DNA of 64,000 nt from Rhodocyclales bacterium GT-UBC (lineage in GTDB: Bacteria > Pseudomonadota > Gammaproteobacteria > Burkholderiales > Rhodocyclaceae), in the NCBI GenBank assembly GCA_003583745.1, contig QXPY01000005.1, positions 186,001 to 250,000 of the forward strand, given 5' to 3'. Below, one piece after another: positions 16,425 to 25,205 of the stretch; within the stretch, counting starts at the first letter, position 1; each line of letters starts with the position of its first letter. Position numbers and translations under genes: made by a program. Under the pieces are notes generated by a model. That model was not told the origin of the DNA and did not search any database. It worked only from the letters and a program-made list of their open reading frames with translations.

Positions 16425-17794
16425 AAGCCAAAAGTCTCAAGCGCGAACTCGCCGTCTGGCTGTTCGGCGTACTCTCGACCCTGCTCGCGGTCGATGCCTG
16501 GTATAGCTACAGCGATGCACTGCGCGCCGCCAACCAGGCCTACGACCGCTCGCTGTCGGCTTCGCTGAAGGGTATCGCCGAACGGATCTATGCCACGGAA
16601 AGCGAAATCGTCGTCGATATTCCGTACTCGGCCCTCGAGTTGTTCGAGGCGGGCAGCTCCGACCGTGTTTTCTACAGCGTCGGCTTGAGCGGCGAAGCGC
16701 CGATTACCGGTTACGACGCGCTGCCCACGCCATCCGACCTCGAACCCAACATCGCCGTCTTTTACGACGGCTACTACAAGGGCCAGGCCTTGCGCCTGGG
16801 GGCCATGCTCAAGCCCCTGTACCGAACCGAATTCGCCAAGCCCGTCGTGGTGGTGATCGGCGAAACAACCAATAGCCGCCAGGAAGTCGTGCAACGGCTG
16901 TTCAAGAGCGAAATCGGCCGCAAGGCCCTGCTTGTCGTCGTTGCCCTGCTCGTCGCCTTGTCCGCAACGCGGATCGCGGTCAAACCGGTGGAAAGCCTCG
17001 GCGAAGCCATCCGCTCCCGCCCGGACGACGATCTGACCCCGGTCGACTCCCGTCAAGTACCGGCCGAAGTCGTGCCTCTGGTCGATGCCATCAATCTCCA
17101 CATGGACCGTATCGGCCGCATGCTGGAAGCGCGTCGACGCTTCATCACCGATGCCGCGCACCAATTGCGCACGCCGCTTGCCGTGCTCAACACCCAGGCC
17201 GAATATGCCCTGCGCCAGCGTCGTGCCGAGGACATGCGCCCGGCCGTCGAAGCTTTCCATCAAAGCCTGGGCAGTGCCATCCGGCTAACCAACCAGTTGC
17301 TTGCCTTGTCGCGGGCCGAGCCGGTCAACGGGCTGATGCTGAGTCGGCAACAGGTCGACCTGGCCGCCATCGCCCGCGACATGGTCGTCGAACTTCTTCC
17401 GCTGGCCGAGCGCAAACGCATCGACCTCGGCTACGAAGGCGACGACAGCCCCCTCTTCATCGCCGGCAACCCCGTCCTGCTGCGGGAAATGGTCGCCAAC
17501 CTGATCGACAACGCACTACGCTACACGCCGACGGATGGTCTCGTCACCGTCGTCGTCGAAGCCGCGCCAGAATCAGCTCGGCTGCGCATCATCGACAATG
17601 GCCCGGGCATTCCCGAAGGCAGTCGGGATCAGGTTTTCCTGCGCTTCTTCCGGCTCAACCCGAACGATCACCACGGCAGCGGCCTGGGCTTGTCGATCGT
17701 GCGCGAAATCGTGCATGGACACGATGGCGAGATCGAGTTGCTCGACGCACCGGACGGGCAGGGACTGGAAGTTCGGGTCAGCCTGCCGGCCTGA
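16421..17794 (+). CDS. Sensor histidine kinase, TctE type
   Basis: A 457-residue inner-membrane kinase starting at a TTG that overlaps the regulator stop. It has a membrane helix (about 12-29), a periplasmic domain (30-165) of the TctE-like sensor-kinase N-terminal type (RIYATESEIVVDIPYSALE), a second helix (168-183), HAMP-like linker, the HisKA box with His247 (FITDAAHQLRTPL) and the ATPase domain (NLIDNALRYTP, DNGPGIP, GSGLGLSIV). TctE kinases sense tricarboxylates or other organic anions. Its likely target is the divergent porin and ABC importer set. Confidence 0.93.
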   Translation: MKAKSLKRELAVWLFGVLSTLLAVDAWYSYSDALRAANQAYDRSLSASLKGIAERIYATESEIVVDIPYSALELFEAGSSDRVFYSVGLSGEAPITGYDALPTPSDLEPNIAVFYDGYYKGQALRLGAMLKPLYRTEFAKPVVVVIGETTNSRQEVVQRLFKSEIGRKALLVVVALLVALSATRIAVKPVESLGEAIRSRPDDDLTPVDSRQVPAEVVPLVDAINLHMDRIGRMLEARRRFITDAAHQLRTPLAVLNTQAEYALRQRRAEDMRPAVEAFHQSLGSAIRLTNQLLALSRAEPVNGLMLSRQQVDLAAIARDMVVELLPLAERKRIDLGYEGDDSPLFIAGNPVLLREMVANLIDNALRYTPTDGLVTVVVEAAPESARLRIIDNGPGIPEGSRDQVFLRFFRLNPNDHHGSGLGLSIVREIVHGHDGEIELLDAPDGQGLEVRVSLPA

Positions 17795-17835
17795 CGAAAG
17801 CGCCAAACAGGCATGCGGCGCGCGCCGGCGCCGGG

Positions 17836-17841
17836 TAGAAT
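17836..17841 (+). promoter_or_regulatory. Possible -10 element (TAGAAT)
   Basis: TAGAAT lies 48 bases before the FixL-like kinase start in an otherwise very GC-rich gap. The same hexamer, with a TG extension, occurs before aceK and the TPR gene. No good -35 is visible. Confidence 0.3.
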
Positions 17842-17888
17842 GTTGCCCCCGCCGACCAGCCGGCCAGGACAACCTAGGGTAACTACCA

Positions 17889-20270
17889 ATGGTGATCCCT
17901 CCTGCCCAGGCGAAAAATCCAGCGATGTTCATCCGCCCGCCCCCTACCCAGCCCAAGCAGCCCTGGCTCTGGCTCGCCCCCTACGTTGCCATCGGCATTT
18001 TTGCTGTCGCCATGCTGGTGGTCACCGCCATCCTGCAATGGCGCGAGCAGGACACGGCGCGCTCCGCCCTCGAAGGCGACATGCACTGGGCCGAACGCAC
18101 CCTGGAAAACCGCTTGCACCAGCACCAGGATTTCCTGAGCGAACTCGGACGCGAACAGGAGTACATGCAGCTCACCTACGAGTCCTTCCAGGTTCGGGCC
18201 TCGCGCTATATCCATGAGAACCCGGAAGTCGAAGCCATCATCTGGGTCGATACCGACGGCAAGGTCGAATGGGTCTCGCCCAACGAGTCGCCCTCGCCGA
18301 TCACCTTCGTCGGCGAACAATTGACCGGCACACGGCTGCAAACCCTGCAGGAAGCGCTGCGCATCCACCGCATGGTCTTTTCAGCCAATTACGGCAAGTC
18401 CTACAACGACATCATCCTGCCGGTGCAGCGCAGCAGCAGCGACCTGGGCGCCTTCATCGCCATCCAGTCGCTCGACACCCTGATGCGCGCCACGCTGCCC
18501 ACCGTATTCACGGCACGCTACAGCCTGTCGCTGGTCGATGCGCAAAACCGCGAGGTCTATAGCAATTCCTCGGTCAAACCGACCGACCGCCAGATTTCCG
18601 GCACGATCAGCCTCGAACTGCCCAACAACCAGCTCGGGCTGAACATCGTCGCCTACCGCGGCGGCGGCCGCTGGCTGCCTTATCTGCCGGCCGGCCTGAT
18701 CGTCATGCTGACGCTGATCGCCACCGGCACGCTGGTGCAGTTGCGCCGCCACGCCCGGCGGCGAGCCGAAACCGAAGAAAAGCTGCGCGATGCCTACGCC
18801 TTCCGTCAGGCCATGTCGCAATCCCTGGTCACCGGCATGCGCGCCATCGACCCGACCGGCCGTATCACCTTCGTCAATGCTGCCTTCTGCCGCATGACCG
18901 GCTTCGAAGAGTCCGAACTGGTCGGCATCTCGCCACCTTACCCCTATTGGCCTCCCGAAGAATTCGACAAGCTGCAGCACAACATCGAGACCGCCCTGGC
19001 CGGCAATGCTCCGGCCAGCGGTTTCGAGATGCGCATCATGCGCAAGAACGGAGAACGCTTCGATGTCCGTCTCTACTTCTCGCCCTTGATCGACACCCAC
19101 GGCCAGCAGATCGGCTGGATGGCCTCGATGAACGACATTACCGAACCGAAACGCATCCGCGTCGAGCTCGAACGCGCCCATGAGCGTTTCGTCACGGTCA
19201 TCGACGGACTCGATACGGCAGTGCATGTCGCCGCCGTCGAAACCGGCGAGATTCTTTTTGCCAACCGCGCTTTCCAGAACATTTTCGGCTTCGACTGCGT
19301 CGGCCGCGACTCGGCCAGCGTCACCGCCGCCTGCCATCCGCCGGCCGACGCCTACGACTGCAGGCCGGCCGACCTGCAACCGGAAGACCTGCCGCGCGAA
19401 CTGTTCGACGGGGAAATCCAGCACACGCTGTCCGGGCACTGGTATCACCTGCACGAACGCGCCATCCGCTGGGTGGACGGTCGCACCGTGCGCGTCCAGA
19501 TCGCCGCCGACATCACCGACAAGAAGCATATCGACGAGGTCAACCTGCAGCAGCAAAAGCGCCTGGAACAGACCTCGCGCCTGATCACCATGGGCGAAAT
19601 GGCCTCCTCGCTGGCTCACGAACTGAACCAGCCGCTCTCCGCCATCGCCAACTACTGTGCCGGTTGCATCAAGCGCATGCAGGCCGGCAACTACCGCTTC
19701 GAAGACCTGCTCGCCGCCATGCAGAAGGCCTCCGACCAGGCCGAACGGGCCGGCAAGATCATCCGCCGGATGCGCGACATGGTGAAAAAGAGCGACCCCA
19801 AGCGCGAACCCGTGTCGCTTGAGGAACTGGTCGACGAGGCACGCGCCTTTGCCGACATCGAGGCGCAGCGCACCGGTACCCAGATCGAGGTCGACATTCC
19901 GGAAAACTTGCCTCGAATCGTCGTCGACCGCATCATGATCGAACAGGTACTGCTCAACTTGGTGAAAAACGGTATAGAAGCGATGAACAGCGTGCCTTTC
20001 GACCGGCGAAAGCTCTTGCTGCAAGCGCGCATGAACGAGGACGAGATGGTCGAAGTGGCCGTCAGCGACCACGGCCACGGCCTGGCGGAAGAAGACCTCG
20101 AACGCATCTTCATGCCCTTCTACACCACCAAGCCGGAAGGCATGGGGATCGGCCTGGCAATCTGCCGCTCGATCATCGAGTTTCATCAGGGCAGGCTGTG
20201 GGTCGAACCCCGACGCGAAGGCGGCACCGTATTCCGTTTCACCGTACCGATTGAGGAAAGAGATGAATGA
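17889..20270 (+). CDS. Two-PAS membrane sensor histidine kinase, FixL-like
   Basis: A 793-residue kinase. It has a membrane helix (about 31-49), a periplasmic or extracytoplasmic sensor (50-262), a second helix (263-284), PAS domains at about 306-420 and 432-545, the HisKA box with His577 (MASSLAHELNQPLSAIANY, the FixL/DctB-like type) and an ATPase domain ending near 790 (NLVKNGIEAM, GMGIGLAICRSIIE). The PAS domains show no obvious FixL haem histidine, so the ligand is unknown. Its last codons overlap the FixJ-like regulator (start 20263), so they are a cognate pair. Confidence 0.92.
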   Translation: MVIPPAQAKNPAMFIRPPPTQPKQPWLWLAPYVAIGIFAVAMLVVTAILQWREQDTARSALEGDMHWAERTLENRLHQHQDFLSELGREQEYMQLTYESFQVRASRYIHENPEVEAIIWVDTDGKVEWVSPNESPSPITFVGEQLTGTRLQTLQEALRIHRMVFSANYGKSYNDIILPVQRSSSDLGAFIAIQSLDTLMRATLPTVFTARYSLSLVDAQNREVYSNSSVKPTDRQISGTISLELPNNQLGLNIVAYRGGGRWLPYLPAGLIVMLTLIATGTLVQLRRHARRRAETEEKLRDAYAFRQAMSQSLVTGMRAIDPTGRITFVNAAFCRMTGFEESELVGISPPYPYWPPEEFDKLQHNIETALAGNAPASGFEMRIMRKNGERFDVRLYFSPLIDTHGQQIGWMASMNDITEPKRIRVELERAHERFVTVIDGLDTAVHVAAVETGEILFANRAFQNIFGFDCVGRDSASVTAACHPPADAYDCRPADLQPEDLPRELFDGEIQHTLSGHWYHLHERAIRWVDGRTVRVQIAADITDKKHIDEVNLQQQKRLEQTSRLITMGEMASSLAHELNQPLSAIANYCAGCIKRMQAGNYRFEDLLAAMQKASDQAERAGKIIRRMRDMVKKSDPKREPVSLEELVDEARAFADIEAQRTGTQIEVDIPENLPRIVVDRIMIEQVLLNLVKNGIEAMNSVPFDRRKLLLQARMNEDEMVEVAVSDHGHGLAEEDLERIFMPFYTTKPEGMGIGLAICRSIIEFHQGRLWVEPRREGGTVFRFTVPIEERDE

Positions 20271-20880
20271 GCTGACGCCAAGCATTTACGTCGTCGATGA
20301 CGACGAGGCGATGCGCGACTCGATGACCTGGCTGCTCGAAGGCGAAGGCTACCGGGTGGAATGCTTCGATTCCGCCGAGAACTTCCTGCGGGCGCGCCAC
20401 GATGCCATGCGTGGTTGCCTGGTGCTCGACGTCCGGATGCCGGAAATGAGCGGCCTGGAGCTGCACGAAAAGCTGGACAGCCTGGGCTCGCAACTACCGA
20501 TCATCTTCGTCACCGGCCACGGTGACGTGCCCATGGCTGTCGCCGCCCTGCAGCGCGGCGCCTGCGACTTCATCGAAAAGCCCTTCCACAACCAGGACCT
20601 GCTCGACCGCATCACCCGCGCCCTCGAACGCGACAACGAAAATGCCGCCCGCCGTCAGCGCGATGGCGCCATTGCCAGCCGCATCGAACAACTGACCCAG
20701 CGCGAGCGCGAGGTCATGCAGTTGGTGGTAGCCGGCAAGTTGAACAAGCAGATTGCCGATGAACTGAATATCAGCATGAAGACGGTCGAAGCCCACCGTG
20801 CCCGGGTCATGGAAAAGATGGGGGTGCGTACCCTGGCCGAGCTGGTCAAGGCAACCCTGAGCGTGCGCAAGGACGGATGA
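20263..20880 (+). CDS. Response regulator, FixJ/LuxR type
   Basis: A 205-residue regulator. The receiver domain (1-120) has DDDE at 12-15, phosphorylatable Asp56 (LVLDVRMPEMSG), TGHGDVPMAV and the KPF motif. A LuxR-type helix-turn-helix follows (about 140-200; LTQREREVMQLVVAGKLNKQ and SMKTVEAHRARVMEKM). The ATG at 20263 has GAGGAAAGAG upstream and overlaps the kinase stop. It probably binds DNA after phosphorylation by the upstream kinase. Targets are not visible in the sequence. Its stop overlaps the M48 peptidase start (ATGA). Confidence 0.93.
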   Translation: MNELTPSIYVVDDDEAMRDSMTWLLEGEGYRVECFDSAENFLRARHDAMRGCLVLDVRMPEMSGLELHEKLDSLGSQLPIIFVTGHGDVPMAVAALQRGACDFIEKPFHNQDLLDRITRALERDNENAARRQRDGAIASRIEQLTQREREVMQLVVAGKLNKQIADELNISMKTVEAHRARVMEKMGVRTLAELVKATLSVRKDG

Positions 20881-21689
20881 AACTGCTGCGCTATCTGGGC
20901 CACGCCGCCCTCCTCCTGATGCTGGGCGGCGCCATGGCTGCCGCCCCCCGTGGCGAGGGCGTCGATGTCGGCGCTCCATCCGTGGTGCGCAACCTGGTAC
21001 CTGCCGCCGAACTGGAAAAAGCCGCCGCCAGCCAATATGGCGAAATGAAGCGGGCCGCGGCAGCAAAAAACGCCCTGGCCCCCGACAGTCATCCGCAACT
21101 GGTCCGCCTGCGCAACATCGCCCGTCACATCCTGCCGCATGCCGAACGGTTCAACCCGGCCGCCCGCCGCTGGCGCTGGGAGGTCAACCTGGTCGGCTCA
21201 CCGCAAATCAACGCCTTCTGCATGCCTGGTGGCAAGATCGCCTTCTACACCGGCATCATCGACACGCTGAAACTAAGCGACGATGAAATCGCCGTCGTCA
21301 TGGGGCATGAAGTGGCCCACGCCCTGCGCGAGCACGCCCGCGAACGCCTGGCCAAGAGTCAACTCACCCACATCGGAGCGGCCGTACTCGGCGAGTTGAT
21401 TGCCGGCGGCCGTTATGCCGGGGCCTTCCGGACCGGTGGCGATCTGCTGACCCTGAAATTCTCCCGCGACGACGAAAGCGAAGCCGACCTGGTCGGTCTC
21501 GAACTCGCTGCCCGCGCCGGCTACGACCCGCGTGCCGGCGTCAGCCTGTGGCGCAAGATGAGCGCCGCCAACAAGGGCGCACCACCAGCCTGGCTATCGA
21601 CGCATCCGGCTGGCCAGGACCGCATCGCCGAAATCGAACGACATCTCCCCGACGTCTTGCCGCTTTACGAGGCTGCGGAAAAACGCTGA
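20877..21689 (+). CDS. M48 family zinc metallopeptidase (periplasmic)
   Basis: A 270-residue peptidase with an N-terminal signal peptide (about 1-22, no lipobox Cys) and the HExxH zinc site at 144-148 (MGHEVAHAL). The glutamate third ligand lies in DDESEADLVGLELAARAGYDP. Length and pattern resemble LoiP/YcaL-like peptidases that handle misfolded outer-membrane proteins. It starts inside the stop of the FixJ-like gene (ATGA), so it is translated with the two-component system. This coupling suggests envelope-stress or signal-processing work under the same control, but that is inference. Confidence 0.9.
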   Translation: MKLLRYLGHAALLLMLGGAMAAAPRGEGVDVGAPSVVRNLVPAAELEKAAASQYGEMKRAAAAKNALAPDSHPQLVRLRNIARHILPHAERFNPAARRWRWEVNLVGSPQINAFCMPGGKIAFYTGIIDTLKLSDDEIAVVMGHEVAHALREHARERLAKSQLTHIGAAVLGELIAGGRYAGAFRTGGDLLTLKFSRDDESEADLVGLELAARAGYDPRAGVSLWRKMSAANKGAPPAWLSTHPAGQDRIAEIERHLPDVLPLYEAAEKR

Positions 21690-21702
21690 GCGCTTCCGCA
21701 AT

Positions 21703-22035
21703 TCAGAGTGGGATGATGTCGTCGCCACCGGAGCCGAAATTGCCGGCATAGTAGGTCTGTTGCCTGACCTCTTTACGCCGCAGAAGCTTCTCCTGCACTT
21801 TCGGCGGCAAATCGGTAAACAGGATCAGGTCCTTCCTGATCAACAGTTCGATCGTATCTTCGATAACCCGAACGAAATCACGATCCAGCTCATGCAGTTC
21901 GTTCTGCCGCCAACGCTCATGGATGAACTGCAAGACTTCCGGATTATCCGCCGGCAGGGCCTCTTGGGCGTTTCCAAGCGGCATCGGGTGCAGTTCGCTG
22001 ATTTTTCCCGAACTATCTCTCGCCACGTAAAGCAT
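21703..22035 (-). CDS. Conserved-looking hypothetical protein, 110 residues
   Basis: An acidic, soluble-looking protein of 110 residues: an N-terminal MLYVARDSSGKISELHP segment, a helical middle (about 35-75, with WRQNELHELDRDFVRVIEDTI) and a Gly/Asp tail ending DDIIPL. The ribosome site GAGGAGGG precedes ATG 22035 with good spacing. It ends 13 bp from the M48 gene stop, convergent, and is divergent from the MFS gene. I recognise no family. The coding signal and start site make it a likely real gene. Confidence 0.65.
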   Translation of the reverse strand: MLYVARDSSGKISELHPMPLGNAQEALPADNPEVLQFIHERWRQNELHELDRDFVRVIEDTIELLIRKDLILFTDLPPKVQEKLLRRKEVRQQTYYAGNFGSGGDDIIPL

Positions 22036-22093
22036 GCCCAAGCCCTCCTCATCGTCATGCCGCAAGTCTGCATCAGGCTTTGCACCTTGGCAA

Positions 22094-22122
22094 TTGGACC
22101 AAAGTTCGATGCAGGCGATAAT
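22094..22122 (+). promoter_or_regulatory. Possible sigma-70 promoter of MFS gene
   Basis: TTGGAC (22094-22099), a 17-base spacer and GATAAT (22117-22122). Transcription would start about 30 bases before the MFS ATG. The -35 match is modest. Confidence 0.35.
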
Positions 22123-22158
22123 GCCAGCCTTTCGCGCCATCCCCTGCTCGCCGGCCTC

Positions 22159-23475
22159 ATGAACGCCCCCGAAACGCAAAAAACAATCCAGAAAAAAGTC
22201 GTGATCGCCGCCTGCTTCGGCACTTTTCTCGAGTGGTACGATTTCCTGACCTTTGCCTCGCTGGCCACCTATTTCAGCGTTCTCTTCTTCCCGGCCGACG
22301 ATCCGGTCGCCGCCCTGCTGGCCAGTCTCGGCACCTTCGGCATCGGCATGGTCGTCCGTCCGCTCGGCGCGGCACTGTTCGGCTCGCTGGGCGACCGGCA
22401 CGGCCGACGCACCATCTTCCTCGCCACCATCGTGCTGATGGGCCTGTCGACTGTCTTGGTCGGCCTGCTGCCGACCTACGAGCAGGTTGGCCTGCTCGCT
22501 CCGGCCTTGCTGCTCATCCTGCGCATGCTGCAAGGCCTGTCGGTCGGCGGCGAGATTGGCGGTGCGGCCGTCTATCTCACCGAACACGCGCCGGAAGGCC
22601 GCCGCGGGCTCTACACCAGCGTGCTGCAGTTGATGGGACCGCTCGGCATGATGGCTTCGACGCTGCAGATTGTCCTCCTGCAATCCCTGCTCAGCGAACC
22701 CGACTTCAAGAGCTGGGGCTGGCGCATTCCCTTCCTGCTCTCGGCCTTGCTACTCGCCATCTCGATCAAGAGCCGGCTCAACCTGCATGAATCCCCCGTT
22801 TTTCGCCAGCTTAGGGAAAAGAACGCGCTGGCCAAGGCGCCGCTACGCGAATGCTTCCGCGACCGCCACACGCTGGGCCGCATGGCCCTGCTCTTCTTCT
22901 GCATTTCGGCTGGCGGTTCGCTGATTTTCTTTTCCGCCCAGGTCTATACCGGCGTTTTCCTGAAGACTGTCGTCAAACTGCCGGCCGCGCAGGCCAGCAG
23001 TCTGGTCATGGTGGCGACGCTTGCCCTCTTTCCGGCAACGCTGTTCTGCGGCTGGCTGTCCGACCGCATCGGCCGCCGGCCGGTGCTGCTGACCGGCCTG
23101 ATCAGCGGCGCCCTCGCCATCTTTCCGGTCTTCCAGGGGCTGCTACACTACGGCACGCTCGCCACCCCGGACACGATGATGATCAGCTTGCTGCTGCTGG
23201 TCCTGGTCATACCGCTGGCCTGCGTGACTGGCCCGCAGACCGCCACCCTGCCCGAACTTTTCCCGGCCCGTACCCGCTACAGCGCGGTGGCCCTGCCGCA
23301 CAACCTGTCGGCCGGCTGGATCGGCGGCATGTCCCCCCTGATGGTGACCTGGCTGGGCGTACATTTCGCCGACCCGATGGCCGGTCTGTGGTATCCCACC
23401 GGACTGCTCATCCTGGCCAGTCTGGTCGGGCTGTTCTTTCTGCCGGAAGTGCGCAATCGGGCTCTCGATCAGTAA
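22159..23475 (+). CDS. MFS transporter, metabolite:H+ symporter (MHS) type
   Basis: A 438-residue, 12-helix carrier. The N-terminus (CFGTFLEWYDFLTFASLATYF) and the loop 2-3 motif GSLGDRHGRRTIFL are diagnostic of the MHS family (ProP, KgtP, citrate and shikimate carriers), as is LQGLSVGGEIGGAAVYLTEH. It should import an organic acid or compatible solute with protons. ATG 22159 is chosen from the family N-terminus; no strong ribosome site is seen. Its 3' end overlaps the convergent ankyrin gene by 7 bp. Confidence 0.92.
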   Translation: MNAPETQKTIQKKVVIAACFGTFLEWYDFLTFASLATYFSVLFFPADDPVAALLASLGTFGIGMVVRPLGAALFGSLGDRHGRRTIFLATIVLMGLSTVLVGLLPTYEQVGLLAPALLLILRMLQGLSVGGEIGGAAVYLTEHAPEGRRGLYTSVLQLMGPLGMMASTLQIVLLQSLLSEPDFKSWGWRIPFLLSALLLAISIKSRLNLHESPVFRQLREKNALAKAPLRECFRDRHTLGRMALLFFCISAGGSLIFFSAQVYTGVFLKTVVKLPAAQASSLVMVATLALFPATLFCGWLSDRIGRRPVLLTGLISGALAIFPVFQGLLHYGTLATPDTMMISLLLLVLVIPLACVTGPQTATLPELFPARTRYSAVALPHNLSAGWIGGMSPLMVTWLGVHFADPMAGLWYPTGLLILASLVGLFFLPEVRNRALDQ

Positions 23476-24521
23476 TTCTTGACGTTACCTTTAGGCGGCA
23501 TTTTCGGCTTGCCGAAATAGGTTGCCGGCGGCGCCTTGTAACCAACAGCCTTGCCGCCATCGTCATAGACGATATTGGCTGACTGCTCCTGTGGCTTGTT
23601 GCGATTGGCGGATATTTCCAGGGTCGGAGCGCGCACTGCCGGAGCCTGCTTGTCCAGTTCGCTCCGCACGATGCGTACCCGCTCGGCCGAAATGCGCTTG
23701 TCGATCACCTCGGTGGACATTCCCCGCTCGACCAGCTTTTCACGCATTGAGAGCAAGGTTTCCAATTCTTTCGAACTGCGTAAGGAACGTTGCGGTTCGC
23801 CCCATTTTTCCTTCGGTTGATTGACGGCGATGTTGAACTCTTCCGGATTGGTCACCATCCGGGCGATATTCAGATGGTTGTAGCGCATCGCCCACTCCAG
23901 CGCACCGTCGCCCCAGTCGTTGCGGACCGCACGTTCGGCCCCCTTCTCGAGCAGCTTGCGGGCCATCTCCTCACGCCCTTCGTAGATGGCCATCATCAGC
24001 ACGCTGGAGCCGTTGGTGCTCAAAGCATTGAGGTTCGCCCCCTGCGCCAGCAGGTAGTCGACGACTTCGCCATGCCCGGCGAAAACGGCGTAATGCAGGG
24101 CCGACCACTTCCGTTCGCCGGCATTGATCCGAGCCCCCCGATCAACCAGCCATTTGACCGCATCCAGATTGCCCCGCCAGGCCGCCAGGGCCAGGGCACT
24201 CTCGCCATTGGCGTTGAGTTGGTTGATATCCGCCCCCCGTGAGATGAATAACTTCATCAAATCGAGGTTACCTTCCCAGGCCCCGATCATTAATCCACTC
24301 CCGATCCGGCTCCCCAGAAAGTCGGGCGGCAGGCCCTGGTCCAGCCATGCCTCAGCCTGCTTCAAATCGCCCAGTTCCATGCTATGGACAAACGTCAGTG
24401 GCGTCGGCAGACTGGCCGCCGCCAGGCTTGCCGCCGGCAGCGCGCCCCCCATCCCGATTATCATGGCAAACCAAAGCGCGCCGACTGTGCGTTTCATTGT
24501 GCGTTTCATTTCATTTTTCAC
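23469..24521 (-). CDS. Exported ankyrin-repeat protein
   Basis: A 350-residue protein with a signal peptide (roughly 1-35, ending AASLAAA) and about five ankyrin repeats between residues 45 and 215 (GADINQLNANGESALALAAWRG is split by the canonical turns; GARINAGERKWSALHYAVFAG follows). A non-repeat region (about 220-350) with a Lys/Pro-rich end is of unknown function. Ankyrin proteins bind other proteins; a periplasmic location is inferred. Three in-frame ATGs near the start (24521, 24509, 24497) make the start uncertain. It is divergent from a TonB-family gene only 22-46 bp away. Confidence 0.85.
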   Translation of the reverse strand: MKNEMKRTMKRTVGALWFAMIIGMGGALPAASLAAASLPTPLTFVHSMELGDLKQAEAWLDQGLPPDFLGSRIGSGLMIGAWEGNLDLMKLFISRGADINQLNANGESALALAAWRGNLDAVKWLVDRGARINAGERKWSALHYAVFAGHGEVVDYLLAQGANLNALSTNGSSVLMMAIYEGREEMARKLLEKGAERAVRNDWGDGALEWAMRYNHLNIARMVTNPEEFNIAVNQPKEKWGEPQRSLRSSKELETLLSMREKLVERGMSTEVIDKRISAERVRIVRSELDKQAPAVRAPTLEISANRNKPQEQSANIVYDDGGKAVGYKAPPATYFGKPKMPPKGNVKNY

Positions 24522-24543
24522 TCAGGCCAAACTGCATTTTCTC

Positions 24544-25083
24544 ATGATCCGGACCGATTACCGGCTTGCCCTGGCCCTGACACTGTCGCTGCTCTTTCAC
24601 ACGCTGCCCTTTTTGGCAGAATTGCTCCCCCGCCCCCCAGCGAAACCGGCGACGCCGCCCCCGCTGCAGGTATCGCTGAAGGCTCCGCCACCGCCAATCC
24701 AACCACAGTGGATTGCGCCGCCACCACGACAACAGGCCGAAACCGGCAAACCGGCCCCGCGCTTGATCGAACCGACCAGAAAATCGCCATCTACGACAAA
24801 ACCCATGCCCAACTGGACGGATGAAGTCCGTCGTCAATTCCGCAAGCAGCATGAAAATGGCGATTTCTACCCGACAGAAGCCATTGCCCGAGGGCTGGAA
24901 GGAGAAGCCTTGATCTTTGCCGTAATCGATAGCGATGGCCATGTTGCCGCTGCCCGAGTCGAACAGGGCAGTGGCTTTACCCTCCTCGACCAGGCGGCAC
25001 TGAGGGCAGTACGCAGCCTGCGTGCGCTGCCGGCGGATACGCCGCGCGAAACCTTGCTCCCGGTCCGCTTCCGTTTGAAATGA
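24544..25083 (+). CDS. TonB-family energy transducer
   Basis: A 179-residue protein with the TonB layout: a single N-terminal membrane helix (about 7-25), a Pro-rich periplasmic stretch (26-90), and a C-terminal TonB domain (about 95-179; YPTEAIARGLEGEALIFAVI, then GSGFTLLDQAALRAVRSLRA). TonB proteins couple the proton gradient, through ExbB-ExbD, to outer-membrane receptors. No exbB, exbD or receptor gene is nearby, so its partner is unknown; it may also be a TonB-like periplasmic protein with another role. ATG 24544 is the only start consistent with the helix. Confidence 0.85.
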   Translation: MIRTDYRLALALTLSLLFHTLPFLAELLPRPPAKPATPPPLQVSLKAPPPPIQPQWIAPPPRQQAETGKPAPRLIEPTRKSPSTTKPMPNWTDEVRRQFRKQHENGDFYPTEAIARGLEGEALIFAVIDSDGHVAAARVEQGSGFTLLDQAALRAVRSLRALPADTPRETLLPVRFRLK

Positions 25084-25205
25084 AGCGCCGGATCGGCCGG
25101 TCTGTCAGTTTTATACTTTTTAACAGTGTATGATTTCGCAAAAGCGCAATTAACAACGAATAGCCGCCCGTCAGAGGCAGCATTCACAAATAGAGGACTT
25201 GCAAG

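Noticed and set aside
18381..20285. A 634-residue open frame on the minus strand
   Set aside because: It is the complement of the FixL-like kinase gene and has no recognisable domain; high GC opens such frames.
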